A DNA stretch of 64,000 nucleotides. Origin: Rhodococcus sp. 14-2483-1-2 (GTDB taxonomy: Bacteria > Actinomycetota > Actinomycetes > Mycobacteriales > Mycobacteriaceae). Shown here piece after piece: positions 25,706 through 35,270 of this stretch. The position numbers and the translations under genes are program-made. The notes beneath the pieces were generated by a model that was given only the letters and a program-made list of their open reading frames with translations, searched no databases and was not told the origin of the DNA. Numbering within the stretch: position 1 is the stretch's first letter; every line of letters starts with the position of its first letter. The stretch lies in NCBI RefSeq assembly GCF_002259405.1, contig NZ_NPFW01000023.1, positions 310,001-374,000 on the forward strand, read 5' to 3'.

Positions 25706-25954
25706 TCAGGCGCAGTGTGAGCTCGGTGTTATCCGGCGCGGCACCGCAATCACGAACGCTGGCAACATAACCCAACCGCGAAGGGTACCGCCCGCATCTG
25801 GTTCTACGTCCAGGACCGAACGGTGTTCTTGGATCAGGTGCACACAAGCCACCCGAACGAGACAAAGTAGTAGCTCGTACCAGCAACGGACACCCGACAT
25901 CTGGAACAACACCATCGGTTCTACACCGCCAGGTAACTGCAGGTCCGAGTTCAA
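25706..25954 (-). CDS. Small hypothetical protein
   Basis: 82 residues with a hydrophobic middle (CWYELLLCLVRVACVHLIQE). It ends seven bases before the start of the next small frame. Little can be said; it may be non-coding. Confidence 0.25.
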   Translation of the reverse strand: MNSDLQLPGGVEPMVLFQMSGVRCWYELLLCLVRVACVHLIQEHRSVLDVEPDAGGTLRGWVMLPAFVIAVPRRITPSSHCA

Positions 25955-26358
25955 GCCCTAACCGTTCGAACCCTGGGTCCAGTGAATGGGAGTCAAGTGA
26001 CGGGTGTCGAAGAATTTCAGCGATGCGTCCCTACAGCGAAGGCGCGCCGCGGTGGGTTACAGCCCTCTCCAGCGCTGTAGCCCGGTTCGCGTTGTACGTC
26101 CACGTCTCAGCTCAATCTGGTCGGGCCGGCCGGATTTCATCCGACAGATCGTTCATATGCCACTGAATCGGCCAGGTATAGAAACTCGACCGAGCAAGTT
26201 GCGACTAAGTTGTCCCGCGCGCTAAACCCCTAGCCCAGTCATCAAGCTTGCCAAGGTGGTCCGCATCTTCTGCCCGTTGGCGATCTCGGCCAACACATTC
26301 GGATCGCAGCGTCGATTCACACCGTCTCCTAAGTGAGGATAGAGACACCTAGTGGTGT
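25955..26358. other. Gene-free stretch
   Basis: About 400 bases with no gene or clear repeat that I can support. It separates the decayed patch from the plasmid backbone. Confidence 0.4.
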
Positions 26359-27156
26359 TCAGTGCCAGGTGACGTCGATGCTGTCGATGGCGTCGAAGTG
26401 GAATCCGAATTGGTCACTGTAGTCGTCGAATCCCTTGTTTTCTGGGTAGTCGAGGGTGGCGTGCCGTTCGAGGATGGCTACGACTCGGGCTTGGTCGTCG
26501 GTGGCGAGGGCTTCTGCCATCGCACGTGATTCTTCTTCGGAGAACGGGGTCTCGGAGTTGCCGAAATCGAGTGTGCGGGTGCGGTAGTCGTAGCCTTGTT
26601 CGTCTCCGTTGCGTACGTGCACGCGGCCGGTGACCGAGATGGTTGCGATTTTGGTGGTGCCGTCGGGTTTGAGGATCCCGGCCGTGTGCATGACGTTTTT
26701 CGCTTTGGCCGAAACCAGTTTGGATTTGGCGTCGTTGCGCAGTTCGTTGGTCTGGCCGGACTGATATTTGCGGACCGCCGAGGGGCTGCGGCCTATCTGT
26801 GCCGCAACGGAATTGATGCCACCGAGACGGTTGATTGCACCGCGGCGTTGGGCTCGTTCGGCGACGTCTGCGTGCGGGATGCGTCCTTGTTGCGCCCAGC
26901 GGCGCAAGGTTCGGTTCGAGGGCGGAGTTCGGCCGGCATCGATGGCAGCTTGCCGCAAGCCTTCGCTGCCGATCTGGGTCCGCAGCTCTCGCACGGACAC
27001 TTTCGAGGTCAGCCCTTTGAGCCCTCTGCTGGTTTCCTGCGAGTGAGCGACTCCGGCCGCGGCCGCGGCCGCGATCTTGACCTTCATGCCGTCGATGCCG
27101 GTCGTGCTCTTCTGCGGGGTCGATGTCGACCGTGGCTTGGGAAGATGCAGCGCCAT
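26359..27156 (-). CDS. Tpg-like (telomere terminal protein) candidate
   Basis: A 265-residue basic protein with two HTH-like segments: RTPPSNRTLRRWAQQGRIPH (about residues 76-95) and GGINSVAAQIGRSPSAVRKY (112-131), and a C-terminus FGFHFDAIDSIDVTWH that resembles the end of Streptomyces Tpg proteins. It starts directly after the stop of the 642-residue neighbour, as tpg follows tap in linear replicons. It is longer than Tpg (about 185 residues). A plain DNA-binding protein is the alternative. Confidence 0.4.
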   Translation of the reverse strand: MALHLPKPRSTSTPQKSTTGIDGMKVKIAAAAAAGVAHSQETSRGLKGLTSKVSVRELRTQIGSEGLRQAAIDAGRTPPSNRTLRRWAQQGRIPHADVAERAQRRGAINRLGGINSVAAQIGRSPSAVRKYQSGQTNELRNDAKSKLVSAKAKNVMHTAGILKPDGTTKIATISVTGRVHVRNGDEQGYDYRTRTLDFGNSETPFSEEESRAMAEALATDDQARVVAILERHATLDYPENKGFDDYSDQFGFHFDAIDSIDVTWH

Positions 27157-29085
27157 CTACTGCCCCTGCTCGTCGAGCTCGTCGAGCTCGTCGATGGAGG
27201 CTTCGTCGACGTCGGCAGTCGGGTGGTTGGCGTAGGCCGCGGCGATCGCAAGTCTGACCTCGTGGGTGGTCTCGGCCGACGCAAAGGCAAGGATCATCTC
27301 GTCGGTGAGTGGCACGTGCTTTTCCAGGGTCATTTTTCCTAGCTGAGGGCCGTCGTCGGCGACGTTCTGTCCCTCCCCCACTAGATACACCCAGGAGTCG
27401 GTCATGGTGCGGATAGGCCAACGTCCGGTCTCGCTGGCGATGCGCATCGCGATCCGCCTTCCACGCCATCGACTGTGGGCCATGATTGCGGCCCGCCACA
27501 GTGGTTGGTGGTGATGCTGCATCCGGGTGGCGGTCCACATGTCCGGGTTGACCATCCGTCCGACGTAGCCCTTGTAGCAGGCACCGAGGAAACGTTTCAT
27601 GGGAGCGTCACCGGTCTCGACCGCGGTGTTGCGGGCTGCTCGTAGGACCTTCGCCCACTTGTCGAGGGCGCGGCCCTGCTCGGGGTAGACCCACGCCTGA
27701 TCGATGTCGAGGTCGTCGATGTCCAGGCCCATGCCGCCGTCGACGACCGGGGAGCACAGGCCATCGAGGCTGACGGTGGTGATCCACGTATGCACCGGCC
27801 GATCGCGGCGTATCTCGGGGTGCGGCAGCGGCAGTTTGGCGGGCAGGGAGTATTGGTCGGCCGCGGGCAATGTCACCCGCCAGAGTCCGAACGCCATCGG
27901 CGCGTTCCTCGCCGCGGCTACCGCGTCGTCGCCGGTCAGGTGGCGCGGGGTGCCGTAGCCGAGAGAGAGCATTCCTGCCGATGCCAGGTAGGCGGCGCGC
28001 TGGTCGATCGTCACCAGCGACTCGACGTCGTCGAGGTCGTCGGAATCGAGCAGTCGTGACCAGCCGGCTGCGGGCTCGAGGTCACCGCGGGGCAGGTCGG
28101 TGATCGGCGGGAGTGTGCCGGCGGTGGTGACGGCAATTCCTTTGCCGGTGCGCAGACGCTCGCGGCGGATCTTGTCGACGATGGCGGCAGCGGTTCGGGC
28201 CGGAGTCGGGCCGGGCAGAGTGTCGAGGTGGCGGACGGACCATGCCAGGCGCCGACCGAGTTCCCTCGCGGCAGCGTGATCGTCGTCGGGCAGGTAGGTG
28301 CCGGCGGTCGGGCTGCCGAGGATTCCCATGTCTCCGACCCGGTTTCCCCAGCCGAAGTCTTTGTTCCAGTAGGTCCAGACGTAGGGCTCGAGGAGGACGT
28401 CGACCATCTGTGTCGCATTCCCGACCCGGCGCGTCAGATGGGTGACGAAGCCGGGGTCCCCGCGCAGTTCCCAGCCTGCGGCGATCAGCGGTGGGAGGGT
28501 CGCGGCGATCGCTTTCGTGAGGTCTTCTGCGGCACGCACGCGCAGCTGCTCGAGGTCGTCGACGTCGTCCTCGTTGCCGGGGTCGATAGTCCATCCGAGC
28601 TGTGCACAGGACTCAACGCCGACGAACCAGATTTGCGCGGTCAATCCGTGCGGTGTGAGTGCTGCCCAGGCAATCAGTTTCACCAGATTGTCGACCGATT
28701 CCACCGGACCGGTCAGTCGCTCTCCCGAGGGGCTGTAGGTGCCGGCGGCGGTGACGATTATGGCGTGACCGTCCGCATCGGCGCTGACTGCCAACGATTC
28801 CCATGACCTCTCCGAGCTAGTTGCTTCGGTGCCAGAACTTGGGGTCTCGTTCGGGTTCTCTTCGTCGGAGGGGTCGAGATCGTTGTGGTCAGGCTTCGGT
28901 TCAGGTGCGCTGGACGATTCTCCTGGGGTCGACTTGGGGGCCTGTGACATCTCTGATGCTGAAACTTTTGGGGATGCGTCGTCGTTGACGACGCCGGCGG
29001 GGTCGACTGGGTCGACGGCGATTTCGAACAAGGGCATTTGCCCGTCAGCGGGTGCGAAAAGCTTGCCGTCCTCTTCCGCTGCCAT
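27157..29085 (-). CDS. Tap-like or replication-associated plasmid protein
   Basis: 642 residues from ATG 29085, preceded by GGAAGGAA; the frame is open further upstream but without support. The N-terminus contains GQMPLF (residues 15-20), a match to the beta-clamp-binding pattern QxxLF, then an acidic Ser/Pro-rich linker to about 100. The remainder is a large mixed domain (TYWNKDFGWGNRVGDMGILG, VTIDQRAAYLASAGMLSLGY) with late DSWVYL. VTIDQRAAYLA resembles the DxxxxY start of a polymerase/primase-like or plasmid replication domain. Size and position before a Tpg-like gene suggest Tap, but this is not certain. Confidence 0.45.
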   Translation of the reverse strand: MAAEEDGKLFAPADGQMPLFEIAVDPVDPAGVVNDDASPKVSASEMSQAPKSTPGESSSAPEPKPDHNDLDPSDEENPNETPSSGTEATSSERSWESLAVSADADGHAIIVTAAGTYSPSGERLTGPVESVDNLVKLIAWAALTPHGLTAQIWFVGVESCAQLGWTIDPGNEDDVDDLEQLRVRAAEDLTKAIAATLPPLIAAGWELRGDPGFVTHLTRRVGNATQMVDVLLEPYVWTYWNKDFGWGNRVGDMGILGSPTAGTYLPDDDHAAARELGRRLAWSVRHLDTLPGPTPARTAAAIVDKIRRERLRTGKGIAVTTAGTLPPITDLPRGDLEPAAGWSRLLDSDDLDDVESLVTIDQRAAYLASAGMLSLGYGTPRHLTGDDAVAAARNAPMAFGLWRVTLPAADQYSLPAKLPLPHPEIRRDRPVHTWITTVSLDGLCSPVVDGGMGLDIDDLDIDQAWVYPEQGRALDKWAKVLRAARNTAVETGDAPMKRFLGACYKGYVGRMVNPDMWTATRMQHHHQPLWRAAIMAHSRWRGRRIAMRIASETGRWPIRTMTDSWVYLVGEGQNVADDGPQLGKMTLEKHVPLTDEMILAFASAETTHEVRLAIAAAYANHPTADVDEASIDELDELDEQGQ

Positions 29086-29239
29086 CGAGGGTTCCTTCCC
29101 TGAACATGTTGCGCGCCTGTACGAGTGGGTATTGTGTGACACATCTAGATGCCGACTGGGGAGTCTCTTGGCTAGAGCGGCGCACATTTCTGGAAGCTGC
29201 TCAGCGTGGCGCTGGGGACCGCGGACGGCGGCGCTGCCC

Positions 29240-30139
29240 CTATGCGAGCACTGACAGTCGTGCACGTTCGTCGAGCATGCGGGCCGACTCGACTTCGACG
29301 GTCTGGGATCGACCGCCACACTGCTGAGCTGTCTCCTTCTGTAGCTCGAACCAGTCCGCGAGGTGAGCAGAGACCGCTGAGGCGTCGACTCCAAGCTCTT
29401 CGGCAACATCGCCGTAGGACCAATCGGGGTGTTCCAAGTAGACAAGCACGGTCGCCCACACAGGCGGAGTGAGACCTCCACTCTCGAGTGATGGATGTGT
29501 ACGCGGTGTGGAGCCCAACGCGTCCTCCCTTGATTGCGGCTGTTCGCCGCCGGCTCGCACTTTCAATGCCTGGTACGTGCGAGGCGCACGCAGGATGACC
29601 ATCAGTACTTCTGTCATCGCGAGGAGAAATACTGGTGCTACAGCGGCGATTCCGGCCGCTACAGCAGAGGGTAGTGCGTCTGGTTCGAGAATTGCATGGT
29701 AGCTATTGCCGAGAATCGATGCGCCGGCAGCGGTGATGAGAACTACCTGGATCAATCGTCGCCCACCTACTGTTTGGCGGTCTGTGTGCTGGGAAAGACC
29801 GAGCGCAATCACCGTCGTGGCCACAATCGCGCCGTCGATGACCACAGGAAGTAGCCACGCTAGCCGGGGATCGGTTCCGGCCAACACGGCCAAGTCTCGG
29901 AGTGCTGCGAACGACAGCCAGAACGACGACAGGGCAATGATGCTCGTCAGTGTGATGCCGGTGATCAGCGCCGTGTTCAGGACGTATGGGTGCGTCGTGC
30001 CCGTTGGTGAAGGTATGACGTCGTCTCCATTGTCGCTGCGAACGTTCACGCGAGTTCCGTTCAGGTTGTTGTTGATAGACATTCGAGTGACATCGATGAA
30101 CGCAGGTCGATCATGGGACTCGAACGTTGGATCGGTCAT
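29240..30139 (-). CDS. DUF2637 membrane protein with C-terminal HTH (plasmid spread type)
   Basis: 299 residues from ATG 30139. Four membrane segments lie at about residues 55-78, 88-110, 122-142 and 152-172, with PRLAWLLPVVIDGAIVATTV typical of DUF2637. The C-terminal part (WSYGDVAEELGVDASAVSAH) is an HTH. Such proteins are common next to parA/parB in actinobacterial plasmids and resemble Spd spread proteins of Streptomyces. It lies 70 bases after the ParB-like gene. Confidence 0.75.
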   Translation of the reverse strand: MTDPTFESHDRPAFIDVTRMSINNNLNGTRVNVRSDNGDDVIPSPTGTTHPYVLNTALITGITLTSIIALSSFWLSFAALRDLAVLAGTDPRLAWLLPVVIDGAIVATTVIALGLSQHTDRQTVGGRRLIQVVLITAAGASILGNSYHAILEPDALPSAVAAGIAAVAPVFLLAMTEVLMVILRAPRTYQALKVRAGGEQPQSREDALGSTPRTHPSLESGGLTPPVWATVLVYLEHPDWSYGDVAEELGVDASAVSAHLADWFELQKETAQQCGGRSQTVEVESARMLDERARLSVLA

Positions 30140-30209
30140 CGCCCGACCCCGGTAGGTGAGCGCATGTCGGTTCAACGGAGGTTGGTGTGCGGTTGAGTTT
30201 GGTTGACCT

Positions 30210-31022
30210 TCAATCAACTTCGAGGTACAAGCGTAGTGCCTGCTCAACAAGCGCACTTCTACTGCCTGCCCCCCAATCGGTGGCCAGTTGGTCCAGAACC
30301 GCCGCATCGGTGTCGATTACACCGGCAAGTGGGACACGCGCCCGTGGTGCACTGTGGCGGCGACGGGTGGGGCGTCCCACTTCTGCTCTTCGGAACAATC
30401 CTGTATTTGGCACGGGGGCAGATCTGGACCAGTAGGCCTTCAGATCATCGGCGTGGTGCTCGACGGCGTCGAGCACCACCTGACCGTAGGAACGTGCGGT
30501 AGCTGGATTAGCACCTCGTTCGGAGAGCGTTAGCGAACGGAGTGCGCTGTAAATCTCCTCTGGTAGCGCAACTTCGGGTGGAGCGACACGGTTCGTATTG
30601 GTTGAGGCGTCCCGTTTGGTTGTCTTACGTCGCGCGTCCGCACGTCTCGACGCGGTTTGCTTGCTTCCGGCTTCGGTTCGCGCAGAATCGGTCTGGGTTG
30701 ATTCTCCATGTGAGGCAGGTTCGTTTGGGGTGTCGGTCGGTAATTGCGACCGGTCGAGTTCACCGAGCTCGTTCGATGTGGCCTGATCCTGAGCTCCCCC
30801 AGCTGCCAACTCGGCCGGAGCGCCTTCGTTACCTTCAGCATCACCATTGGAGTCGGCCTGAGCAGACTTTGCCTGCGCGGGCTTTAGGACATCGACCGAA
30901 GAACCTTGGCTGTTGCTGCCAGCCGCTGCGGCATCACGAACAAGATTGAGTGGCGGAAGCAGGTCATCAAGGTCGTCGAGTGCGTTCGGGTCGAACGCAG
31001 CGCGACGTTTCCTGGCGCTCAT
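30210..31022 (-). CDS. ParB-like partition partner
   Basis: 270 residues with an N-terminal motif SARKRRAAFDPNALDDLDDL, a long Ser/Thr/Ala-rich linker, and a C-terminal helical domain (PEEIYSALRSLTLSERGANP, SRSALVEQALRLYLEVD) of ribbon-helix-helix character. The ATG overlaps the ParA stop (ATGA). The likely role is binding the centromere repeats upstream of parA and stimulating ParA. Confidence 0.7.
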   Translation of the reverse strand: MSARKRRAAFDPNALDDLDDLLPPLNLVRDAAAAGSNSQGSSVDVLKPAQAKSAQADSNGDAEGNEGAPAELAAGGAQDQATSNELGELDRSQLPTDTPNEPASHGESTQTDSARTEAGSKQTASRRADARRKTTKRDASTNTNRVAPPEVALPEEIYSALRSLTLSERGANPATARSYGQVVLDAVEHHADDLKAYWSRSAPVPNTGLFRRAEVGRPTRRRHSAPRARVPLAGVIDTDAAVLDQLATDWGAGSRSALVEQALRLYLEVD

Positions 31023-31939
31023 GCAACACCGCCCTCGACGCGATTGCGCTCGGCGTTTGCCACTCGACCGAGGATCTCCCGAGTCAACGCCTGATAGTCG
31101 GCCGCGAGACCGGAGGGATCCCTGGACCACAACCGATCTGCCGCCTTACCCTTTTGCCGCAAGCGCTGGAGGCGGTTCTTCTGATCCGTTTCCGCAACTT
31201 CCACCAGCTCGAGCGGTGTGAGGTGACGCGTGCGAAGGTCGACGGCCGCAGCACGGTCGGATCTGATGAACGTCTCGAAGGGATCCGCCCCGCTTCCTTC
31301 GAGTAGGTCGTGGACCTGGTCGAACACCTCGCGATTTCGAGCTGTTGCTCGAGGATTCGTATCGAAGAGCACAACACCCAGCAATTGAATCTCCGATCCA
31401 CTCTTCCTGGCGCGCAGGTAGCGCTTTGCGAGCAACTCGACGCCGGACAGGCTGGCATCGTCGTCTTTGGTCGGCACGAGAAGGTACCTGGCCGTGCCCA
31501 GCAACGCCTCGAGCAATGGAGCGTCACCGGGACCGGAATCGATGAGAACCAGGTCGTACTGTTCAGCTTCTCGCAAATCGTTCAGAGTCCGAACCAGGTT
31601 GCCGCGCAAATCGATTCCAGTCTGCTGAGCAGTAGCAGCTACAGAAGTGACCACTGCGAGCGCGGGTCCACCAGGAATCACGTCCAAGTTGGGGCGCACT
31701 TCTTTCATCGGTGTGAGCGGCTCCGCGAACTGCAGCGCCATGCTGAGGCCACGCCCGTTGTCCCCCGCGACACCCAGATCCGAGGAACTGACATTCGCCT
31801 GCTGGTCGGCGTCGACCACCAACACGCGCCGTCCTGCAGCAGCGACCATGCCTGCCACGGCAGACACGATAGAACTCTTACCGACACCACCCTTCTGGTT
31901 GGCGACCAGCACTGTCCGCGAAGCTCCTATTGCAGTCAC
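31019..31939 (-). CDS. parA: ParA partition ATPase
   Basis: 306 residues from GTG 31939. The deviant Walker A is NQKGGVGKSS, followed by VLVVDADQQANVSSSDLG (Walker A') and YDLVLIDSGPGDAPLL (Walker B). Class Ib-like length. It drives plasmid segregation with the ParB-like protein encoded by the overlapping gene. Confidence 0.92.
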   Translation of the reverse strand: MTAIGASRTVLVANQKGGVGKSSIVSAVAGMVAAAGRRVLVVDADQQANVSSSDLGVAGDNGRGLSMALQFAEPLTPMKEVRPNLDVIPGGPALAVVTSVAATAQQTGIDLRGNLVRTLNDLREAEQYDLVLIDSGPGDAPLLEALLGTARYLLVPTKDDDASLSGVELLAKRYLRARKSGSEIQLLGVVLFDTNPRATARNREVFDQVHDLLEGSGADPFETFIRSDRAAAVDLRTRHLTPLELVEVAETDQKNRLQRLRQKGKAADRLWSRDPSGLAADYQALTREILGRVANAERNRVEGGVA

Positions 31940-32375
31940 GCGGCTGAGAGTACCGCACAGAAGCCTGAAGCGCAGCCTTTGACGCGTTCTGATGATGCGC
32001 TCTACACACGGTCTTGGATCCAGTCGGCATTACGGCTATGAACATGGTCCTCGCAATGACCGTAAATCCGTCTTTTTAAACAGCCTTCTACACAGCTTGT
32101 CATACAGTCGGGTATACGACGTTGCGTCAAGCTCGGCAACCGGCGTTATTGAAGGCCCTGTACGCGACCATGGTTGTAGCCATAGCTACGTCCATACCAT
32201 CGCTCTGATGTAGCGCGTTATCACCAGCCTGACATACGAGAAGTCTTACGGCCATACAAATAGTCATTTGACACCCCTTAACTAGGTACAGCACTGCAGC
32301 CGATTTAATGCTCAATGCACAGCACTTACTCCGGTCCTGGACACAGCCCTATCCACCTGCCATACCAACCACCCT

Positions 32376-32411
32376 GCGTATGCCCATGCATATGGGCTTG
32401 CGTATGGGCTT
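32376..32411 (-). repeat. Three 12-nt repeats (inverted set)
   Basis: Units GCGTATGCCCAT, GCATATGGGCTT and GCGTATGGGCTT follow each other without gap. Their reverse complement (AAGCCCATACGC) resembles the CATACG units of the array at 32981-33064, so the two arrays face each other about 570 bp apart. Confidence 0.6.
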
Positions 32412-32980
32412 ACGACTGGCCGGGACCCTGACTCAGTATAAGTGCACGTCAGAGGCGGCGTCGAGGTCATATAGCCAACTGGGCTAGGTCGAACTGCCGA
32501 ACACTACAAACCATGTCGAGAACTCTACCCAAGTAAGTTCGAGGCGCATACGCGAACGATCATCCGAACCGGGACTGTCAGCAATCGACTCCTCGCCCCG
32601 CCACGCTTGGATCGCGAGGCCACCACGGAAACGGAGGTAAGACTACTTGTCGGCAAGCCACAGACAGTGAGAGGGGCTGATACACGGACTGGCCAGCCGT
32701 CAGACTAGGGGAGGGGTTTCGCTACCCTCTTGCACGGTGCGGTCAAAGATTTCGAGTGCGGACCGCGACGCTCGACCGGGCAGGCCACCTCCCCTGACAC
32801 GCGCTCCAAGCGCAATCTCCGCGCCTCGATCAGCCCCGATCGACGGCCATTCAAAACAACACCTCACCGAGCACTGACCCTGGAGTTAGTTGGTCAACTT
32901 CCGCTCTTTGATGACGAGACCGACTTTTTCACGAACCGACCCGCCTATGACACCGCGTCCCTCCACGCCTTTCGCATAAC

Positions 32981-33064
32981 CGTACATATAGCCGTACACC
33001 TACCCGTACATACAGCCATACCTACACCCATGCACTCACCCATACGTAGACCCATACGTAGACC
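32981..33064 (+). repeat. Seven tandem 12-nt iterons
   Basis: Units in order: CGTACATATAGC, CGTACACCTACC, CGTACATACAGC, CATACCTACACC, CATGCACTCACC, CATACGTAGACC, CATACGTAGACC. The last two are identical; the period is exactly 12. Candidate binding sites for the ParB-like protein or for a Rep protein. Confidence 0.75.
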
Positions 33065-33382
33065 ATCTCAGTTGAGTGCTGTGGTCACCCGCGCGGATGA
33101 CCAGACAGTCGAATAGCCCTAGGACTCCGAACACGCACCTGTTTCGTCACTGTGACAGCGCGGCCGTTCATCACTGACGCCCACCGAAACTCCGCACCGT
33201 GTTGACGCCATCAGTGTCATCAACTGATCGCCCGCACCAACGATCCGGAAAGATGCTAGGCGATGACCGGGGCTCTTTTTGTAGCATCACGAAAAAATCA
33301 GATGCTTTGGTTCAGGAGAGTGAGAAACGCATTCGTTGACGAAGTGGGCACCATAGAGCGTGAGCGGTGATGCGCGTCGATA

Positions 33383-34603
33383 ATGAACACCATGCCGAGC
33401 CGTCTGACTGAGCCTGACCATCAACTCGTGTGGTCGCGTGCCATATTCGTTGAGGAAGCATCCAAACTGCTTAGCCGCAAGGAGCGCAGAGACTGGACCG
33501 ACCGTTGCCAACTGCTCCTTGAGGACGCATTTGTCGGTGGATACAGTGACGGCCCTGCGGTCGCCTTCAGAACGGTCGGAGAAGAAGCGAACACTCTGTC
33601 AGGCGGGTTTGGTGATCCATGGTCTTCGTCTCGTCCACAAGCAACCTCCGCCAAAGCACCTCGGCGGATTTTCACCCCAGAGCAGGAGTACCTCAAAGAT
33701 CTCATGACCCGGGCCGACCAGCTCCTGGAGGACAGCCAACCTCGTCGACCATACTGGCGTGAACGCAAGGCAGGCCCAGCAGATAGATCTGCGATCAGGC
33801 TCAGCAGCTCCGCGGTAGTTCGCGAGTTCATTGACCTCATCGACGAACTGAGCCAGAAAGGCTACTTCGAGAAGAACTTCGGCAGCGACTGCCCGGACGA
33901 AGAATCGTACGTCGACCCCAACAACGTGCTGTGGAAAAAACTGGGCGTGGATACCCTTTGGCCACTCGATCGATCTGCGCTAAATGAAGATCTTGACATG
34001 TTCTTCGACGTGGTCGAGGTCCTTCATGACCTCATCGCGCGTCCGCTGACTCGCTCCATGCACGGGTATGCCGGGTGTAGTTGGCATTACGGGAACTTCG
34101 ATGTCAGCTCCGGACGCGGCGTTTACATCTGGCGCGTCAACAGAATCTTCGACAACAGCACCCTCGGATTGCGGCTTGCGGAAAATGGGGACGATTCTGG
34201 TCGACTGGTCACCACAACCGATGACGGGCGCGCTGCGCTAACATCGGCAGTTTCGGTACGTAAAGACGATGGACCAGCGGACCAGGTCCGACACGCTTTA
34301 GAGTTGTTCCGAAGTAGAGGCTCAGATCGAAACTCAAAGCGGTCAGCGATAGCCGTGCTCGCATTGGTCTTGGAAGAGCGGCGGCGCGGCGTCATCGCAG
34401 AATCCATGGGATCCGATGATCGAGGGGCATTATTCAACATTGCCAACAACTTTCATATCAGACACCAGGATGCGAAACAGCGTCGGGACTACGACGACTT
34501 CTACCTCGATTGGATCTTCTGGGTCTACCTCGCCTCAATCGAACTTACGAATCGCGTCCTGGATGAACAGAGCGCCGCTGCAGGGCATCAGCCTCAAGGG
34601 TAA
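33383..34603 (+). CDS. Unknown 406-residue protein
   Basis: It starts at ATG 33383. The protein is soluble and acidic. The N-terminal 100 residues are polar; the middle includes SSSAVVREFIDLIDELSQKG and LDMFFDVVEVLHDLIARPLT, likely the family core; the C-terminus NFHIRHQDAKQRRDYDDFYL and WIFWVYLASIELTNRVL is helical and a little like HEPN domains (RHxD and RRDYDDF). It is a plasmid orphan, transcribed away from the partition region. A defence role is possible but not shown. Confidence 0.6.
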   Translation: MNTMPSRLTEPDHQLVWSRAIFVEEASKLLSRKERRDWTDRCQLLLEDAFVGGYSDGPAVAFRTVGEEANTLSGGFGDPWSSSRPQATSAKAPRRIFTPEQEYLKDLMTRADQLLEDSQPRRPYWRERKAGPADRSAIRLSSSAVVREFIDLIDELSQKGYFEKNFGSDCPDEESYVDPNNVLWKKLGVDTLWPLDRSALNEDLDMFFDVVEVLHDLIARPLTRSMHGYAGCSWHYGNFDVSSGRGVYIWRVNRIFDNSTLGLRLAENGDDSGRLVTTTDDGRAALTSAVSVRKDDGPADQVRHALELFRSRGSDRNSKRSAIAVLALVLEERRRGVIAESMGSDDRGALFNIANNFHIRHQDAKQRRDYDDFYLDWIFWVYLASIELTNRVLDEQSAAAGHQPQG

Positions 34604-35270
34604 GAATTCAATGCACCCGCGAGCCAACACACTCGGTCGCGGGCCGTCTGGGATCTGGTCGGCCTTCGCTAACGTCCGTTAAGATACCTGGGCGGTGCGG
34701 TAACTGTGATTCAAGAAGGGCCGGCGTACGTCATGAGGTGCTCGTCGGCTACGAAGCCCTTGCACGCTGTCCACAGCATCCTAAGGTCGACCCCAGCGTG
34801 GTGTTCTCAATATCGCCACTGAACGAGGCGCAATCGAAGAGGTCGACTGGGCCTACCGCCGAAGCCCTTAGGCGCGCCTCATCGGTAAAGATATCTCTCG
34901 TGCTGTCCGTCGTCAGTTCGCCGGCCACGCCTCGCTCGATTTCGGCTTCTCCAGCTCGACGTGGCTACGGCCACCGAGGCAAAGATCTGGTTGCCATCGC
35001 ACGCAGCGGAACAAACACTCCGCGAACGGTGGTTCTCGCCGAGGACCTCGGATCAAACCCGCAATCGATGGCACCGCACTGTGACTCATGCATACCCAAG
35101 GACTCATCTGGTCTCCCGCCGCGGCCTGGTTGCGTTCGCCATCCCCGGAATGGCGGCCTTCATCCGCCGCCAACTCGACGCACCGGTCATTTGACCTACA
35201 CAGCAGGAATAGAACTGGGTCAAGTCGAGCACACCGCAAATAGGCGGTGACAAAGTGGCTGATCACACCA
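34604..35270. other. Degenerate coding remnant
   Basis: About 670 bases with only broken frames. The last part (34961-35194, plus) ends with LVAFAIPGMAAFIRRQLDAP, a phrase like the wHTH end of AAA-type ATPases, so an old gene may have decayed here. No intact gene is supported. Confidence 0.35.

Larger units (their letters stand above)
31940..33382. other. Gene-free partition/origin region
   Basis: 1.4 kb upstream of parA without a convincing gene. It is rich in CATAC/GTATG words and holds two sets of 12-nt direct repeats in opposite orientation (32376-32411 and 32981-33064). A 128-codon frame at 32730-33116 runs through the second array and starts with TTG; I do not accept it as a gene. This is the best candidate for the centromere and possibly the origin. 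Confidence 0.55.

Noticed and set aside
32981..33064. CRISPR-like array
   Set aside because: Period is 12 nt without spacers; it is an iteron or centromere-type array.
32730..33116. 128-codon frame through the repeat array
   Set aside because: It starts with TTG without a good ribosome site, and its C-terminal half is just the translated 12-nt repeats. QLPLF inside is noted but not enough.
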